59,418 nt of DNA from Acholeplasmataceae bacterium UBA2284 (GCA_002345705.1 DDWO01000010.1:65591-125008), one strand, 5' to 3'. Positions 1 to 7,702 are shown, counted from the stretch's first letter. Translations and numbers: made by a program. The notes: a model not told the origin generated them from the sequence alone.

Positions 1-655
1 CATGGTGAGATACCACGATATATGCCTTTGGATAATTGATTAAAAATTTGGATAGCCAATCGATATGTCTAACATCTAAAAAGTTTGTAGGCTCATCTAG
101 AAGTAATACATCTGAATCTCCTAGTAATAATTTGCCTAAAATAATCTTAGCGCGCATACCACCAGATAGATGCTTTATTGGTTCTTCTAGTATATCCATG
201 GTTAAGCCTAGACCGTGTATTATATTACCAACCTTTGACTTAATCGAATAAAAATCTGCTTGCAGCAATTGGTCACCTAATTGTGATGCCCAATTGAGTA
301 ATCGATCATGATCCTTTTCTGGTGCAGTGACTACACTTTCATATAGTCTTTCCATTTCCCTTTCTTTTTCAAACAAGGGTAAAAAGACGTCATATAAATA
401 ATTCTTTACTAACAAATTCGGATCGACATTTGCATATTGGTCTAAATAGCCAATCTTTTTATTTGGCACCCAATTGATAAACCCCTGATCAGGTGTCAAT
501 GATTTTTCAAGTAGCTTCAGCAGTGTTGATTTGCCAGTTCCGTTGGGTCCAACTAAAACAGCATGCTCTCCCTCAAAAAGACGCATTGATGCCTTTTGAT
601 AGAGGTTTTCACCACTGTAGCTAAAAACTATATTTTCTACTTCTAAAATGCTCAT
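1..655 (-). CDS. ABC-F family ATPase, partial (N-terminal 218 residues)
   Basis: The first ATP-binding half of a soluble ABC protein; the gene runs off the left edge. Reading the minus strand from the ATG at 655 gives Walker A GPNGTGKST near residue 36, the signature LSGGMRAK, Walker B DVLLLDEPTNFLD and the H-switch SHH at the very edge. No membrane segment is visible. The DEPTNFLD Walker B extension and the helical stretch between Walker A and the signature are typical of ABC-F proteins, which act on the ribosome (translation factors or antibiotic-target protectors). Which ABC-F subgroup it belongs to cannot be told, because the linker and second ATPase domain lie outside. Its ATG overlaps the stop of the upstream thioesterase gene by four bases (ATGA), so the two are probably translationally coupled. 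Confidence 0.9.
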   Translation of the reverse strand, partial: MSILEVENIVFSYSGENLYQKASMRLFEGEHAVLVGPNGTGKSTLLKLLEKSLTPDQGFINWVPNKKIGYLDQYANVDPNLLVKNYLYDVFLPLFEKEREMERLYESVVTAPEKDHDRLLNWASQLGDQLLQADFYSIKSKVGNIIHGLGLTMDILEEPIKHLSGGMRAKIILGKLLLGDSDVLLLDEPTNFLDVRHIDWLSKFLINYPKAYIVVSHH

Positions 656-1164
656 TTTGGTAAGTCGAAGCTAAGTGGAGGTTGATCATCCTCGACATAG
701 ATCCATTTCTCCTCGATAAAATTATCTCCGCTTACTATTTTTTCAACGGACTGTTTCATATATTTTCCGGTACAGGTTGCAAGTATCTCGTTATTTTCGT
801 CACAAAGATAGCCCTCACCCTCAAAAATCATTCTCCTATTGGATGTGATTTTCCCGACAGCTTTGAGTTCCTGATCAAGAGGAACCGGCTTTAAAAAGCG
901 GATACTTAAATCCACTGTAACTCCCCATACAGTCATATCAATCATTTGAATTGCACGACCGATGGTTTCATCTAATAAGGCAGTAATAATACCACCATGC
1001 ATTCTAGATGGGTAGCTTTGATGAATGTCAGATCCCTTGAATACTCCAAGAATCGTATGATCTTCAAGCTCGTAAAAATTGGTATGAAGTCCTGCATCAT
1101 TATTCATTCCGCAGACAAAACACATATCTGAATTATTTTGTTTTCTAGTCACCTTATAGATCAT
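652..1164 (-). CDS. PaaI-like hotdog-fold thioesterase
   Basis: A 170-residue protein of the hotdog thioesterase superfamily, expected to hydrolyse an acyl-CoA in the cytoplasm; the substrate is unknown. The core motif MHGGIITALLDETIG (about residues 55-70) is the PaaI/YigI-type HGG..A.LDE signature with the catalytic Asp/Glu in the central helix. The N-terminal CFVCGMNNDAGLH segment is common in this family. It is preceded by ATGA overlap with a small membrane protein gene and followed by ATGA overlap with the ABC-F gene, so it sits in a tight minus-strand operon. The neighbours do not suggest a pathway. Confidence 0.85.
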   Translation of the reverse strand: MIYKVTRKQNNSDMCFVCGMNNDAGLHTNFYELEDHTILGVFKGSDIHQSYPSRMHGGIITALLDETIGRAIQMIDMTVWGVTVDLSIRFLKPVPLDQELKAVGKITSNRRMIFEGEGYLCDENNEILATCTGKYMKQSVEKIVSGDNFIEEKWIYVEDDQPPLSFDLPK

Positions 1165-1451
1165 ATGAAATCCAGCTCCAAATGCATATATAGAATAAAG
1201 ATACTACCAATCAAGGTAATGATGAAAAATAAGATCATCATGATACGATACCAGGTTTTAAACTTGGATTCATTTGAAATGGTATATAAATAACCAAATG
1301 AACAAGGTGTAAATAAAACGAATAGCGCCTTACTTCCTTCTAGCTTATTCTTTCTTACTGCGATTAATCTTAGGATGAATAACGTTAATGTTCCTCCAAT
1401 TAAAGAAATCCAAAAGGAGTTAATAAAGATATAGATTAGTAAATCAAACAC
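1161..1451 (-). CDS. small membrane protein, three TM segments
   Basis: About 96 residues with three hydrophobic segments separated by short basic loops (RLIAVRKNK; SNESKFKTWYR). No family recognised. A longer version starting at GTG 1460 is possible, but that codon overlaps the Shine-Dalgarno GGAGG (1464-1460). The GTG at 1451 lies eight bases after GGAGG and is the better start. The end overlaps the thioesterase start by four bases. It belongs to the chain of overlapping minus-strand genes 2998 to 652. Confidence 0.6.
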   Translation of the reverse strand: MFDLLIYIFINSFWISLIGGTLTLFILRLIAVRKNKLEGSKALFVLFTPCSFGYLYTISNESKFKTWYRIMMILFFIITLIGSIFILYMHLELDFI

Positions 1452-1593
1452 GTTTTTCACCTCCGAAGAATAAATAAAGGAGGCTAGCCAGTGGAATTAA
1501 AAAGAATAGAAATGAACCAGTTAAAAATAGTCCTAAAATTGCCCAAAAATATGAAGATAACAAAATAAGTAATCGGTCTTTTGGTTTCATCAT
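1444..1593 (-). CDS. very small membrane protein (49 aa)
   Basis: A short reading frame from ATGATG at 1593/1590 to TGA at 1444. It has an N-terminal basic tail (MMKPKDR), one or two hydrophobic segments rich in Leu/Phe, and a basic C-terminus (GGEKRV). An AGGTGG ribosome-binding site lies just upstream. The start overlaps the stop of the metallophosphoesterase gene, and its own end overlaps the start of the 96-residue membrane protein. This overlap pattern on both sides and the hydrophobic composition support a real gene. Function unknown; it may be a partner of the adjacent small membrane protein. Confidence 0.55.
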   Translation of the reverse strand: MMKPKDRLLILLSSYFWAILGLFLTGSFLFFLIPLASLLYLFFGGEKRV

Positions 1594-2534
1594 TCCACCT
1601 CACTTCCTAAAATAATATAGGTTAATAATTCTTTATTCGCTAAAATTTCGATGTGTCTTCCACCCTTTTCAAGGTTTCCATATCCATTATAGCCAGTTGC
1701 TCGACCGTAGGCGAGCATAATTCCTTCCATCATTAAATAAAAATCATTTTTATGGTCATGACCAACAAAGAGAGCCTTCGAGCGACCATAGGTCACCATT
1801 TTATTGAAGAAACCAGTATCTACACCCTGAGCGTAAACCATATCCTCATTAAAAATACCAACGTAGTCTACTGGATCTATAAATTGTCTAAGCGGAATAT
1901 GCATGAAGACGAGTGAATCGACAGTATCTGTTTGAACATAATCTTCATACCACCAAACCTGACCAAGCGACAAATAGTCATATTCTCCTTCTTCTTCAGT
2001 ATAATTTTTTCTTTCTGCTTTAGAATCTAAGAAATATGCATTATAGAAAGGAAGATTATTTTTAGTAAACTCTATTTTAAAGTTACCATAGCCACCATTT
2101 GTTATTTCTGGTCCAACCTTAAACATCAAATACTCTGTTTCTGGGATAATTGATAAAAAGTCCTCATAATCATGAAAATCAGTTTCATGATTTCCAAAAA
2201 CAAATGTCCAAGGAATTTCTAGAGATTCCATATGTGAAACGAGTGATAAAAAAAGTTTAGGTGCATATGGAGACATGGTCAAATCCCCAGTAATGACAAT
2301 TAAATCATAGTCATCCGATTGAGCTAGATTTTTAATCAACTCCAATGTTTTTCGATCACGGTAGTCGATTCCAAAGGATAGATGCAGGTCAGTGACCTGC
2401 AATATCTTTAAGGTATCTCCTTTAATTTCTAATGTAAAGGGATCATTATCTGTATACTCAATTGTGTATGGTTTACAAGAAGATAACCCGAACACGAGAG
2501 TCATGAATAGGATGGTGGTCAAAAGTTTTTTCAT
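1590..2534 (-). CDS. calcineurin-like metallophosphoesterase lipoprotein
   Basis: A 314-residue surface-anchored phosphoesterase. The N-terminus is a lipoprotein signal with lipobox LSSC at residues 17-20, so it should be tethered outside the membrane. Metal-binding motifs of the family are in order: DLH (about residue 50), GD (about 82), GNHE (about 116) and GHDH (about 258). The family is similar to Dcr2/phosphatase-like YkuE-type phosphoesterases; the substrate cannot be inferred. ATGA overlaps connect it to the 155-residue gene upstream and to the 49-residue gene downstream. Confidence 0.85.
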   Translation of the reverse strand: MKKLLTTILFMTLVFGLSSCKPYTIEYTDNDPFTLEIKGDTLKILQVTDLHLSFGIDYRDRKTLELIKNLAQSDDYDLIVITGDLTMSPYAPKLFLSLVSHMESLEIPWTFVFGNHETDFHDYEDFLSIIPETEYLMFKVGPEITNGGYGNFKIEFTKNNLPFYNAYFLDSKAERKNYTEEEGEYDYLSLGQVWWYEDYVQTDTVDSLVFMHIPLRQFIDPVDYVGIFNEDMVYAQGVDTGFFNKMVTYGRSKALFVGHDHKNDFYLMMEGIMLAYGRATGYNGYGNLEKGGRHIEILANKELLTYIILGSEVE

Positions 2535-2998
2535 AGTATGTTTTCCTTTAAAAGTTCAATAAGCTCAAAATGTCTAACAACATACATTTCATAGAAAGGC
2601 CTCTTATAGCTAACAAATTCGAGCTCATTTTCATTAATATATCTTTTTATTTTCACTGTCGTTGGATAAACAACAACAATTTTAGTCTGATTGGACTTTA
2701 AAAAATGGGTTTGATCAATTAAATTCGATTTGGACGCATCTCTAACCTCCCATATTTTTTTACTATTGATTGTTAGCTCAGCATTGGTTGGGACGTAAAA
2801 AAATAGTATCTGATAGGTTTTATCATTGATCTTGAATAGGTTTTGTTTATGTTCATGAGAAAATTCACCATATTGTTTCAGTAATTCAATGGTGGATTGT
2901 TTAATTTCTTCACTCTTCTTTTTTTGATGAAAGCTTGCATAGCCGATCACTGCAAGTATAGTTATTACTAAAATAGCTATAATAATTTCAGGTAGCAT
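2531..2998 (-). CDS. single-TM protein of unknown function
   Basis: 155 residues: one N-terminal hydrophobic helix (about residues 3-22, IIIAILVITILAVIGYA) followed by a charged soluble domain with alternating beta-like segments. No family recognised. The domain probably faces the cytoplasm or the outside as a membrane-tethered unit; topology is not clear because positive charges (HQKKKSEEIK) follow the helix, which favours the C-terminal part inside. It is joined to the NUDIX gene (one-base overlap at 2998) and to the phosphoesterase gene (four-base overlap). Confidence 0.65.
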   Translation of the reverse strand: MLPEIIIAILVITILAVIGYASFHQKKKSEEIKQSTIELLKQYGEFSHEHKQNLFKINDKTYQILFFYVPTNAELTINSKKIWEVRDASKSNLIDQTHFLKSNQTKIVVVYPTTVKIKRYINENELEFVSYKRPFYEMYVVRHFELIELLKENIL

Positions 2999-3489
2999 TA
3001 TATTTTCTCCTTCGTTACAGAGATTAAAATCTTTTCTTTAAAGGTGCAATGATAATGATATCGATCTTTTTCGAATAATACAGTTGGTAGGAAGTATGGA
3101 ATGTTATCTGCAATACCATAGTTGTCAAAATCATTAATCCACTCAATTTTTTTCCACTCCAAAATGCCTTCACTCGTTAATATAGGTGTTTGAAAATGAA
3201 AATCGTCACTTAAGGTGATTAAAAAAATATGCAATCCATTTCCCATAACATCAAATGAGTTCCAGGTTAAGTATCCCTTATCTTCTATTTGATCATCGGT
3301 TACATGAATTCCAGTTTCTTCTCCTATTTCTCTTTTTATACAATCCTTGATGTCTTCAAGTGGATTTCTTTTTCCACCGACGCCATTCCATGAACCTTTC
3401 CATGGTTTTTTTTCGCGATTGACTAAGAGAATTTCATCTTTTCTTTTGATAAATCCCAATGTGTATGTATACATCATGCTATATCCCAT
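2998..3489 (-). CDS. NUDIX hydrolase, MutT/8-oxo-dGTPase-like
   Basis: 163 residues, cytoplasmic. It carries a complete Nudix box, from GGKRNPLEDIKDCIKRE into IGEETGI (about residues 38-61), with the REUXEEXGU glutamates that bind Mg2+. The opening (TLGFIKRKDEILLVNREKKPWKGSWNGVGGK) is like the MutT/YtkD group that sanitises oxidised nucleotides or hydrolyses other nucleoside diphosphate derivatives. Starts at 3489 or at the ATGATG pair 15-18 bases downstream are both possible. It heads the minus-strand operon 3489 to 1. A perfect 16-bp palindrome overlaps the -35 of its promoter, which suggests control by a dimeric repressor. Confidence 0.85.
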   Translation of the reverse strand: MGYSMMYTYTLGFIKRKDEILLVNREKKPWKGSWNGVGGKRNPLEDIKDCIKREIGEETGIHVTDDQIEDKGYLTWNSFDVMGNGLHIFLITLSDDFHFQTPILTSEGILEWKKIEWINDFDNYGIADNIPYFLPTVLFEKDRYHYHCTFKEKILISVTKEKI

Positions 3490-3503
3490 CCCAAACTAAA
3501 TTA

Positions 3504-3533
3504 ATTATAGCATATATTGTATCTTAAGATACA
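3504..3533 (-). promoter_or_regulatory. promoter of the NUDIX operon with a 16-bp palindromic operator
   Basis: On the minus strand an extended -10 TGCTATAAT is seen (TATAAT at 3509-3504). A perfect palindrome TGTATCTTAAGATACA (3518-3533) covers the spacer and -35 area. Perfect inverted repeats of this size resemble sites of MarR/HxlR-type dimers, but the regulator is not identified. Confidence 0.5.
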
Positions 3534-3576
3534 GCCTATTCTGTGCTCTAAATAGGAAATAATCCCCTTTTTGCGT

Positions 3577-3582
3577 TATAAT
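3577..3582 (+). promoter_or_regulatory. -10 element of the DUF1801-like gene
   Basis: TATAAT at 3577-3582 lies about 18 bases before the GAGG ribosome-binding site at 3591. No convincing -35 is visible. Confidence 0.4.
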
Positions 3583-3599
3583 AGGATAAAGAGGTGGAT

Positions 3600-3953
3600 A
3601 TGATGATTCGTTCAATAGAGGATTATAGAGAGACCCTAGATGACTTGGGTAAAGAGTGGCTAGACTATGTTATGGATTACTTGAAGGAAAATCATGGAGC
3701 CTATGAGCTTGTTTTCTTTTATAAGCGACCTGTTTTAAAAATTACTAGAGAAATATTTTTGATGCTAGGTGGCGGGAAAAATCATTTTTCAATTTACACA
3801 ACAGATTTTGAATATGTAGAAATGATTAAGGCAGAAAAAAATATTGGCTTGAAATTTGGAAAGTCAGCAATTTTATTTCCTTTGCATAAAAAGGAGTATA
3901 TGGAAAAGACTTTAAGAATTTGTGATGAGGTCATTATTCGAGCAAAAAACTAA
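3600..3953 (+). CDS. DUF1801/YdhG-like small protein
   Basis: About 117 residues, soluble. The pattern SIEDYRETLDDLGKEWLDYVMDYLKENHG..YELVFFYKRPVLKI followed by a sheet (HFSIYTT) and a C-terminal helix (YMEKTLRICDEVI) resembles the DUF1801/YdhG (frataxin-like) fold, but the match is from memory and weak. ATG 3600 or 3603 follow GAGG (3591-3594) by five and eight bases. The GTG at 3594 overlaps the ribosome-binding site and is unlikely to be the start. It stands alone between the divergent NUDIX operon and the tRNA. Confidence 0.6.
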   Translation: MMIRSIEDYRETLDDLGKEWLDYVMDYLKENHGAYELVFFYKRPVLKITREIFLMLGGGKNHFSIYTTDFEYVEMIKAEKNIGLKFGKSAILFPLHKKEYMEKTLRICDEVIIRAKN

Positions 3954-4022
3954 AAAATGAATACTTGTTATATATAACAAATGTGGGACGAAAGAAAACT
4001 TAGGTTTTTTGTTATCTGAGTC

Positions 4023-4050
4023 TTGCTTTTTCGAAATGATATGCTATAAT
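4023..4050 (+). promoter_or_regulatory. promoter of tRNA-Lys
   Basis: TTGCTT (4023-4028), 16-base spacer, TATAAT (4045-4050) with an extended TGC before it. The tRNA begins 21 bases downstream. Confidence 0.7.
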
Positions 4051-4071
4051 AATCAATGCACGGCAATTTAT

Positions 4072-4147
4072 GCACCTATAGCTCAGTTGGTAGAGCAACT
4101 GACTCTTAATCAGTGGGTCCACGGTTCGAGCCCGTGTGGGTGTACCA
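4072..4147 (+). tRNA. tRNA-Lys (anticodon CTT)
   Basis: A complete cloverleaf: acceptor GCACCTA with TGGGTGT, D-arm GCTC/GAGC, anticodon stem ACTGA/TCAGT with loop CTCTTAA (anticodon CTT, reads AAG), five-base variable loop, T-arm CACGG/CCGTG with TTCGAGC, discriminator A and encoded CCA (4145-4147). The acceptor closes with a G1-U72 wobble and contains a U6-G67 wobble, which is unusual at the first pair. It is a single tRNA gene with its own promoter and terminator. Confidence 0.95.
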
Positions 4148-4157
4148 TTCGATAAAT

Positions 4158-4190
4158 AAAACCATTCGGCTGAATGGTTTTTTTATTTTT
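4158..4190. terminator. bidirectional terminator after tRNA-Lys
   Basis: Stem AAACCATTC / GAATGGTTT (4159-4167, 4172-4180) with loop GGCT, followed by a T-rich tract on plus. On minus it is followed by TTATTTAT, so it can also end the 4946-4191 gene. Confidence 0.85.
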
Positions 4191-4946
4191 TTAATCTTCT
4201 ATTATGAAAGCTGCGTAGAGTGGGTAATGATCAGATAGATATTCACCCTTTTTTTCATGATGGATAATTTCAAACTTATCCAGATGAAGAGCATCCGAAA
4301 AGAAAATATAATCGATTGGTAAACCAGTAGTTTCATCTGAAAAAGCGTGGTAGGTCAAACCTATATGCTTTTTATTATCAAAGACTTGATTATATTTGGT
4401 GGATAAAAACTTAATGCCTATAGAATCTGGTTTCGTGTTGAAATCACCCATTAAAATAATCTCTGTTCTATATTTGATTTCTAGAACCTTAATCATACGA
4501 TACACATATTCTAATTGATTATAGATGATATCGTCATTTGCATAATCAAGGTGCGTGTTGATAATGGTAAGAAACCGATTCGGACTTAATTTTAAAACAA
4601 CATAGGTTGCTATTCTTGGAAAATGACTGCCATCAATTTTCGATTCGACATATGGAGTATCTGTTAGCCAAAAGGTTTCTGTTTCAACAACCTCAAATAA
4701 TCCCTTTTTGATAAATATTGGTGTGTACTCCCCACCATCACTTCTTGGAATACCAAATGATTCATAATCACTTAAGTTTTCTTGAAGTTCTAGATACATC
4801 CCTGGACCAGGCTCTTGGAATCCCATGACATCATATTTTTTCTGATTTAAAAACTGAAACACTTTATCCTTTCGATAGTCCCATGCATTTTTCCCATCGA
4901 CTGCAACGTTGATTCTTAAATTGAAGCTTAAAACATTTAGTTTCAT
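4191..4946 (-). CDS. endonuclease/exonuclease/phosphatase (EEP) family hydrolase
   Basis: 251 residues, no signal peptide. EEP-fold motifs in order: SFNLRIN (residues 7-13), GFQEP with the Mg-binding Glu (about 43), INTHLDY (about 130), GDFNTKP (about 167), DYIFFS and a terminal LSDHYPL with the catalytic His. This is the general shape of DNase I/sphingomyelinase-like phosphodiesterases; many bacterial members of this exact form act on unknown phosphodiesters. The start is supported by AGGAG seven bases upstream of the ATG. Single-gene unit, divergent from the SGNH esterase. Confidence 0.85.
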   Translation of the reverse strand: MKLNVLSFNLRINVAVDGKNAWDYRKDKVFQFLNQKKYDVMGFQEPGPGMYLELQENLSDYESFGIPRSDGGEYTPIFIKKGLFEVVETETFWLTDTPYVESKIDGSHFPRIATYVVLKLSPNRFLTIINTHLDYANDDIIYNQLEYVYRMIKVLEIKYRTEIILMGDFNTKPDSIGIKFLSTKYNQVFDNKKHIGLTYHAFSDETTGLPIDYIFFSDALHLDKFEIIHHEKKGEYLSDHYPLYAAFIIED

Positions 4947-5029
4947 TTCTGTGCTCCTATCATTTATCAGTTAATTTGATTATAGCATCAAAATATCATC
5001 TATGCTAGAATAATTATGGAGGGTATGAT

Positions 5030-5680
5030 ATGCCAACATTGTTTATTGCCGGTGATTCGACTGCATCAATAAAAACTGAAGATAAAAGACCAGAAAGTGG
5101 ATGGGGAGAATTTTTACATGAATTCATTACACCAAATATAAGGGTTGAAAATTATGCTCAAAATGGAAGATCGACAAAATCTTTTATCAATGAAGGGTTA
5201 CTAGAAAAAATTGAGAATAAAATCAAGGAAGACGATTATCTACTTATTCAGTTTGGTCATAATGACGAGAAAATTGAAGACCCATTAAGATATACTGATC
5301 CTAGAACAGAATATAAGGATAACCTGATGAGATTTGTATTGGTTGCTAAAAAGCATGGAGCAATCCCAATTTTACTAACCTCAATTACCAGAAGAAAATT
5401 TGTAGATGGTAGATTAGAGGAGCATACGGTAGGAGAATATCCAAATCATATGAAGGAATTCGCCAAGGAAAATCATATTTTAATCATTGATGCCTATAAG
5501 ATAACACATAAAATTATTAGTCAGTCTGGTGAGGATTACTCAAAAAAATTCTACTTACATTTAAAGCCAAACGAATCAAAGAATTATCCAGATGGAGTAA
5601 TAGATAACACACACTTAAGCCCCTTTGGTGCTCAAATGATTGCTTCATTAATTGCTGTGGAGCTTAAAAAAATAATATAA
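5030..5680 (+). CDS. SGNH hydrolase, rhamnogalacturonan acetylesterase-like
   Basis: 216 residues, cytoplasmic (no signal). SGNH blocks: block I IAGDSTAS with the nucleophile Ser near residue 10, block II Gly in QNGRSTKSF, block III FGHNDEK, and block V DNTHLSPFGA with the catalytic Asp and His. The spacing and the DSTAS/WGEF pattern are those of rhamnogalacturonan acetylesterases (deacetylation of pectin fragments or other acetylated sugars). Without a secretion signal it would act on imported oligosaccharides. GGAGGG six bases before the ATG sets the start; an extended -10 TGCTAGAAT lies at 5003-5011. Confidence 0.85.
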   Translation: MPTLFIAGDSTASIKTEDKRPESGWGEFLHEFITPNIRVENYAQNGRSTKSFINEGLLEKIENKIKEDDYLLIQFGHNDEKIEDPLRYTDPRTEYKDNLMRFVLVAKKHGAIPILLTSITRRKFVDGRLEEHTVGEYPNHMKEFAKENHILIIDAYKITHKIISQSGEDYSKKFYLHLKPNESKNYPDGVIDNTHLSPFGAQMIASLIAVELKKII

Positions 5681-5713
5681 AAAAATCAGTCAAAAATATG
5701 GCTGATTTTTTAT
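5679..5713. terminator. bidirectional terminator
   Basis: Stem AAAAATCAG (5681-5689) with CTGATTTTT (5702-5710), T-tracts on both sides, between convergent genes. Confidence 0.8.
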
Positions 5714-5746
5714 TGATTTTTGAATGTTTTTTGCTATGAATATCCA

Positions 5747-6592
5747 CTATAATTCCAATTCATCAATGACTTCAGTGAGTAAATCACTCATCATAACGTC
5801 TCTTATCTTAAATTGCGCTGTTGGGCCATGATACGGTTTTTCAACAAGTGTTTTTTTATTTGTGTGAAGTGCTTGAACGGGACAATGGTTAATACAACGA
5901 TAGCAAAGCACACAACGATTTCTAACTTTGAGTGAATCATCCTTTATAACAAAGTTTTTTGTAGGACAAAGCTCGACACATTTTCCGCATAAAATACAAT
6001 TAGGTTCAAGCTTAATCGCGTGATTCATCATCCTTCTTTCAAAAAAAGTATAGGGAACTCTTTGCGTGAGTCCTAGCAAAAGTGAAAATGGATTTGATCC
6101 CTTTAAATATCTTCTTTCAAGTAATATATTTTTTACAAATCTCTTTATTTTTTTTGTGTTTTTTCGTTCTATTTTTTCATAGTCTATTTCTTTTTTTGAT
6201 CTAAAAATCTTATAATCAGTTATATTATTTGGCATATTAAAATGCTCTTGTTCAAGTATTTTATACCCTTTTTTTCTAAGTATTCTAGCTGCATAAGCAG
6301 CACCATCACCTGAAAACATCATTTGCGTGCAAAAAACAAATCCTCTTTTATCCGTGCGAAATCTAAGCCCATCCATCCATTTTCGAACAATTCTAGGGAT
6401 TGATGAACCATAGACTGGATACCCTAATCCAATCACATCATAATGATCAACTAAATGATTGGATTCCTTTAAGGATTCAATTGAATATAGATCACAAATA
6501 ATTCTTTTATCTCTGATTTCTTCTTGTATGCGCTGACTGATGTAGTATGTGTTTCCTGTGCCAGAAAATTGAAATATAGCAACTTTAAGCAT
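5747..6592 (-). CDS. EFR1-type flavodoxin-ferredoxin protein
   Basis: 281 residues combining an N-terminal flavodoxin-like domain (about 1-160; FMN phosphate loop QFSGTGNTYYIS at residues 8-19, and GLGYPVYGSS) with a C-terminal domain bearing two 4Fe-4S motifs, CILCGKCVELCP and CVLCYRCINHCP. This is the EFR1 family of iron-sulfur flavoproteins, common in anaerobic Bacillota and mollicutes, presumed to pass electrons in the cytoplasm; the partner is unknown. GAGGTG upstream sets the start at 6592. It is a single-gene unit between terminators. Confidence 0.88.
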   Translation of the reverse strand: MLKVAIFQFSGTGNTYYISQRIQEEIRDKRIICDLYSIESLKESNHLVDHYDVIGLGYPVYGSSIPRIVRKWMDGLRFRTDKRGFVFCTQMMFSGDGAAYAARILRKKGYKILEQEHFNMPNNITDYKIFRSKKEIDYEKIERKNTKKIKRFVKNILLERRYLKGSNPFSLLLGLTQRVPYTFFERRMMNHAIKLEPNCILCGKCVELCPTKNFVIKDDSLKVRNRCVLCYRCINHCPVQALHTNKKTLVEKPYHGPTAQFKIRDVMMSDLLTEVIDELEL

Positions 6593-6633
6593 ATTAACAC
6601 CTCATCACTTCAATTTTATTTTATCATTAAGAT

Positions 6634-6660
6634 TTAAAAAAAAGCACACATCCGTGTACT
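6634..6660 (-). terminator. terminator of the InlB-repeat-like gene
   Basis: On minus: AGTACAC, loop GGAT, GTGTGCT (one G-U pair) followed by eight T. Confidence 0.8.
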
Positions 6661-6682
6661 TAATTATAAATTCTTATTTGTT

Positions 6683-6997
6683 TTAGGTTGTTGCTGTAAC
6701 TCTAAGCTCTGCTCTCATATACTGAGCAACGATTACCATATTATAATTTGGCATGGTTTCTGGAAGTTCAACACTCCAACCCATAAATAGATAACCGCTT
6801 CTACTTTCAACCTCTGGTAATAGAAAGTTAGATAGATCTGCACCAGCAGCCACATACTCTCTATAGATTGTTTGTCCATCATGATCTTCGAAGACGATTT
6901 CATATATTTCAATGCTTGTTGCATATGCTTTTGAAACTTCAAGGGTGTAAAGACTAGCTGCTACTAAAACTGTAAGTAATATGATTATATACTTCAT
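6683..6997 (-). CDS. secreted protein with one InlB B-repeat-like domain
   Basis: 104 residues. An N-terminal signal peptide or anchor (about residues 1-27) precedes one Listeria-Bacteroides (InlB B/Flg_new) repeat: EIVFEDHDGQTIYREYVAAG, then GYLFMGWSVELPETMPNYNMVIVAQY. Such repeats normally occur in tandem in large adhesins; here there is only one, so it is a minimal exported version. The ATG at 6997 has AAGGTGG eight bases upstream. The GTG at 7009 lies inside that ribosome-binding site and is rejected as start. A TATAAT lies near 7050 on minus. Single-gene unit. Confidence 0.7.
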   Translation of the reverse strand: MKYIIILLTVLVAASLYTLEVSKAYATSIEIYEIVFEDHDGQTIYREYVAAGADLSNFLLPEVESRSGYLFMGWSVELPETMPNYNMVIVAQYMRAELRVTATT

Positions 6998-7101
6998 AAG
7001 TCTTTCCACCTTTCTTATACATTTGCATGTGGTTACTTATTCTATGCATACATTATACTCATCATATCTTACTTAAAAATAATGGATTTCTTAATTAATT
7101 C

Positions 7102-7587
7102 TTAAATCGTCATTTTTCCAAAAATTGTTGATAAATGTGATTTGAACTTACTCAATTGAAAATCTGACTCAACTGAGATAATTCTATCTGCTTCCTCTAG
7201 GTCTATTTTTACCTGTTTTATGTCTGTCTTTGATGATAAAAGTGACTGATTCATTTTGTGTAGAAATAAATCGTCAATCGTTAGGCAATGAAAACCATGA
7301 TGATCAATTTGACAAATTGCCAGTGTCCTTAAATAGGATTTACCGTGTGTTGTTTTAAATCTCATTGTTGTATTAAAGGGTCCAGTCATTTTTTGATTTG
7401 AAAAATAATCTAGCTTTCTTTGATCATACTTATGAACAAACTCCTTGAGTTCATTTTCAGTTAAGGTCATGCTATCTAGGGATAACTCTAGCATTTGTTT
7501 CATTCGATTCGAAAAAAAGATGGTCATTTCCTTCTTTGTTTTTTCATACTTCATGTAAAATGCCCATGGAATCGTTAGTTCTTCCAT
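7102..7587 (-). CDS. unknown soluble protein, possibly PAS-like
   Basis: 161 residues without a signal or membrane segment. The central part (FNTTMRFKTTHGKSYLRTLAICQ, then HHGFHCLTIDDLFLHKM) looks like the later strands of a PAS fold, and the C-terminus is helical and charged. No family can be named. GGAGGGG eight bases before the ATG gives the start. It lies directly beyond the terminator of the response regulator gene, so the two are separate units; a sensory link is speculative. Confidence 0.55.
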   Translation of the reverse strand: MEELTIPWAFYMKYEKTKKEMTIFFSNRMKQMLELSLDSMTLTENELKEFVHKYDQRKLDYFSNQKMTGPFNTTMRFKTTHGKSYLRTLAICQIDHHGFHCLTIDDLFLHKMNQSLLSSKTDIKQVKIDLEEADRIISVESDFQLSKFKSHLSTIFGKMTI

Positions 7588-7668
7588 AAAAAAATCCCCT
7601 CCAATCTACTGGGATATTTTACCAAAAGAATCTATCGAATTCGTTTCCGATTTCTTAAGAATTTATTA

Positions 7669-7693
7669 AGAAAAAAAGAGCACCTCAGTGCTC
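7669..7693 (-). terminator. terminator of the response regulator gene
   Basis: On minus: GAGCAC, loop TGAG, GTGCTC followed by TTTTTTTCTT. Confidence 0.85.
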
Positions 7694-7702
7694 CTTAAGT
7701 TT

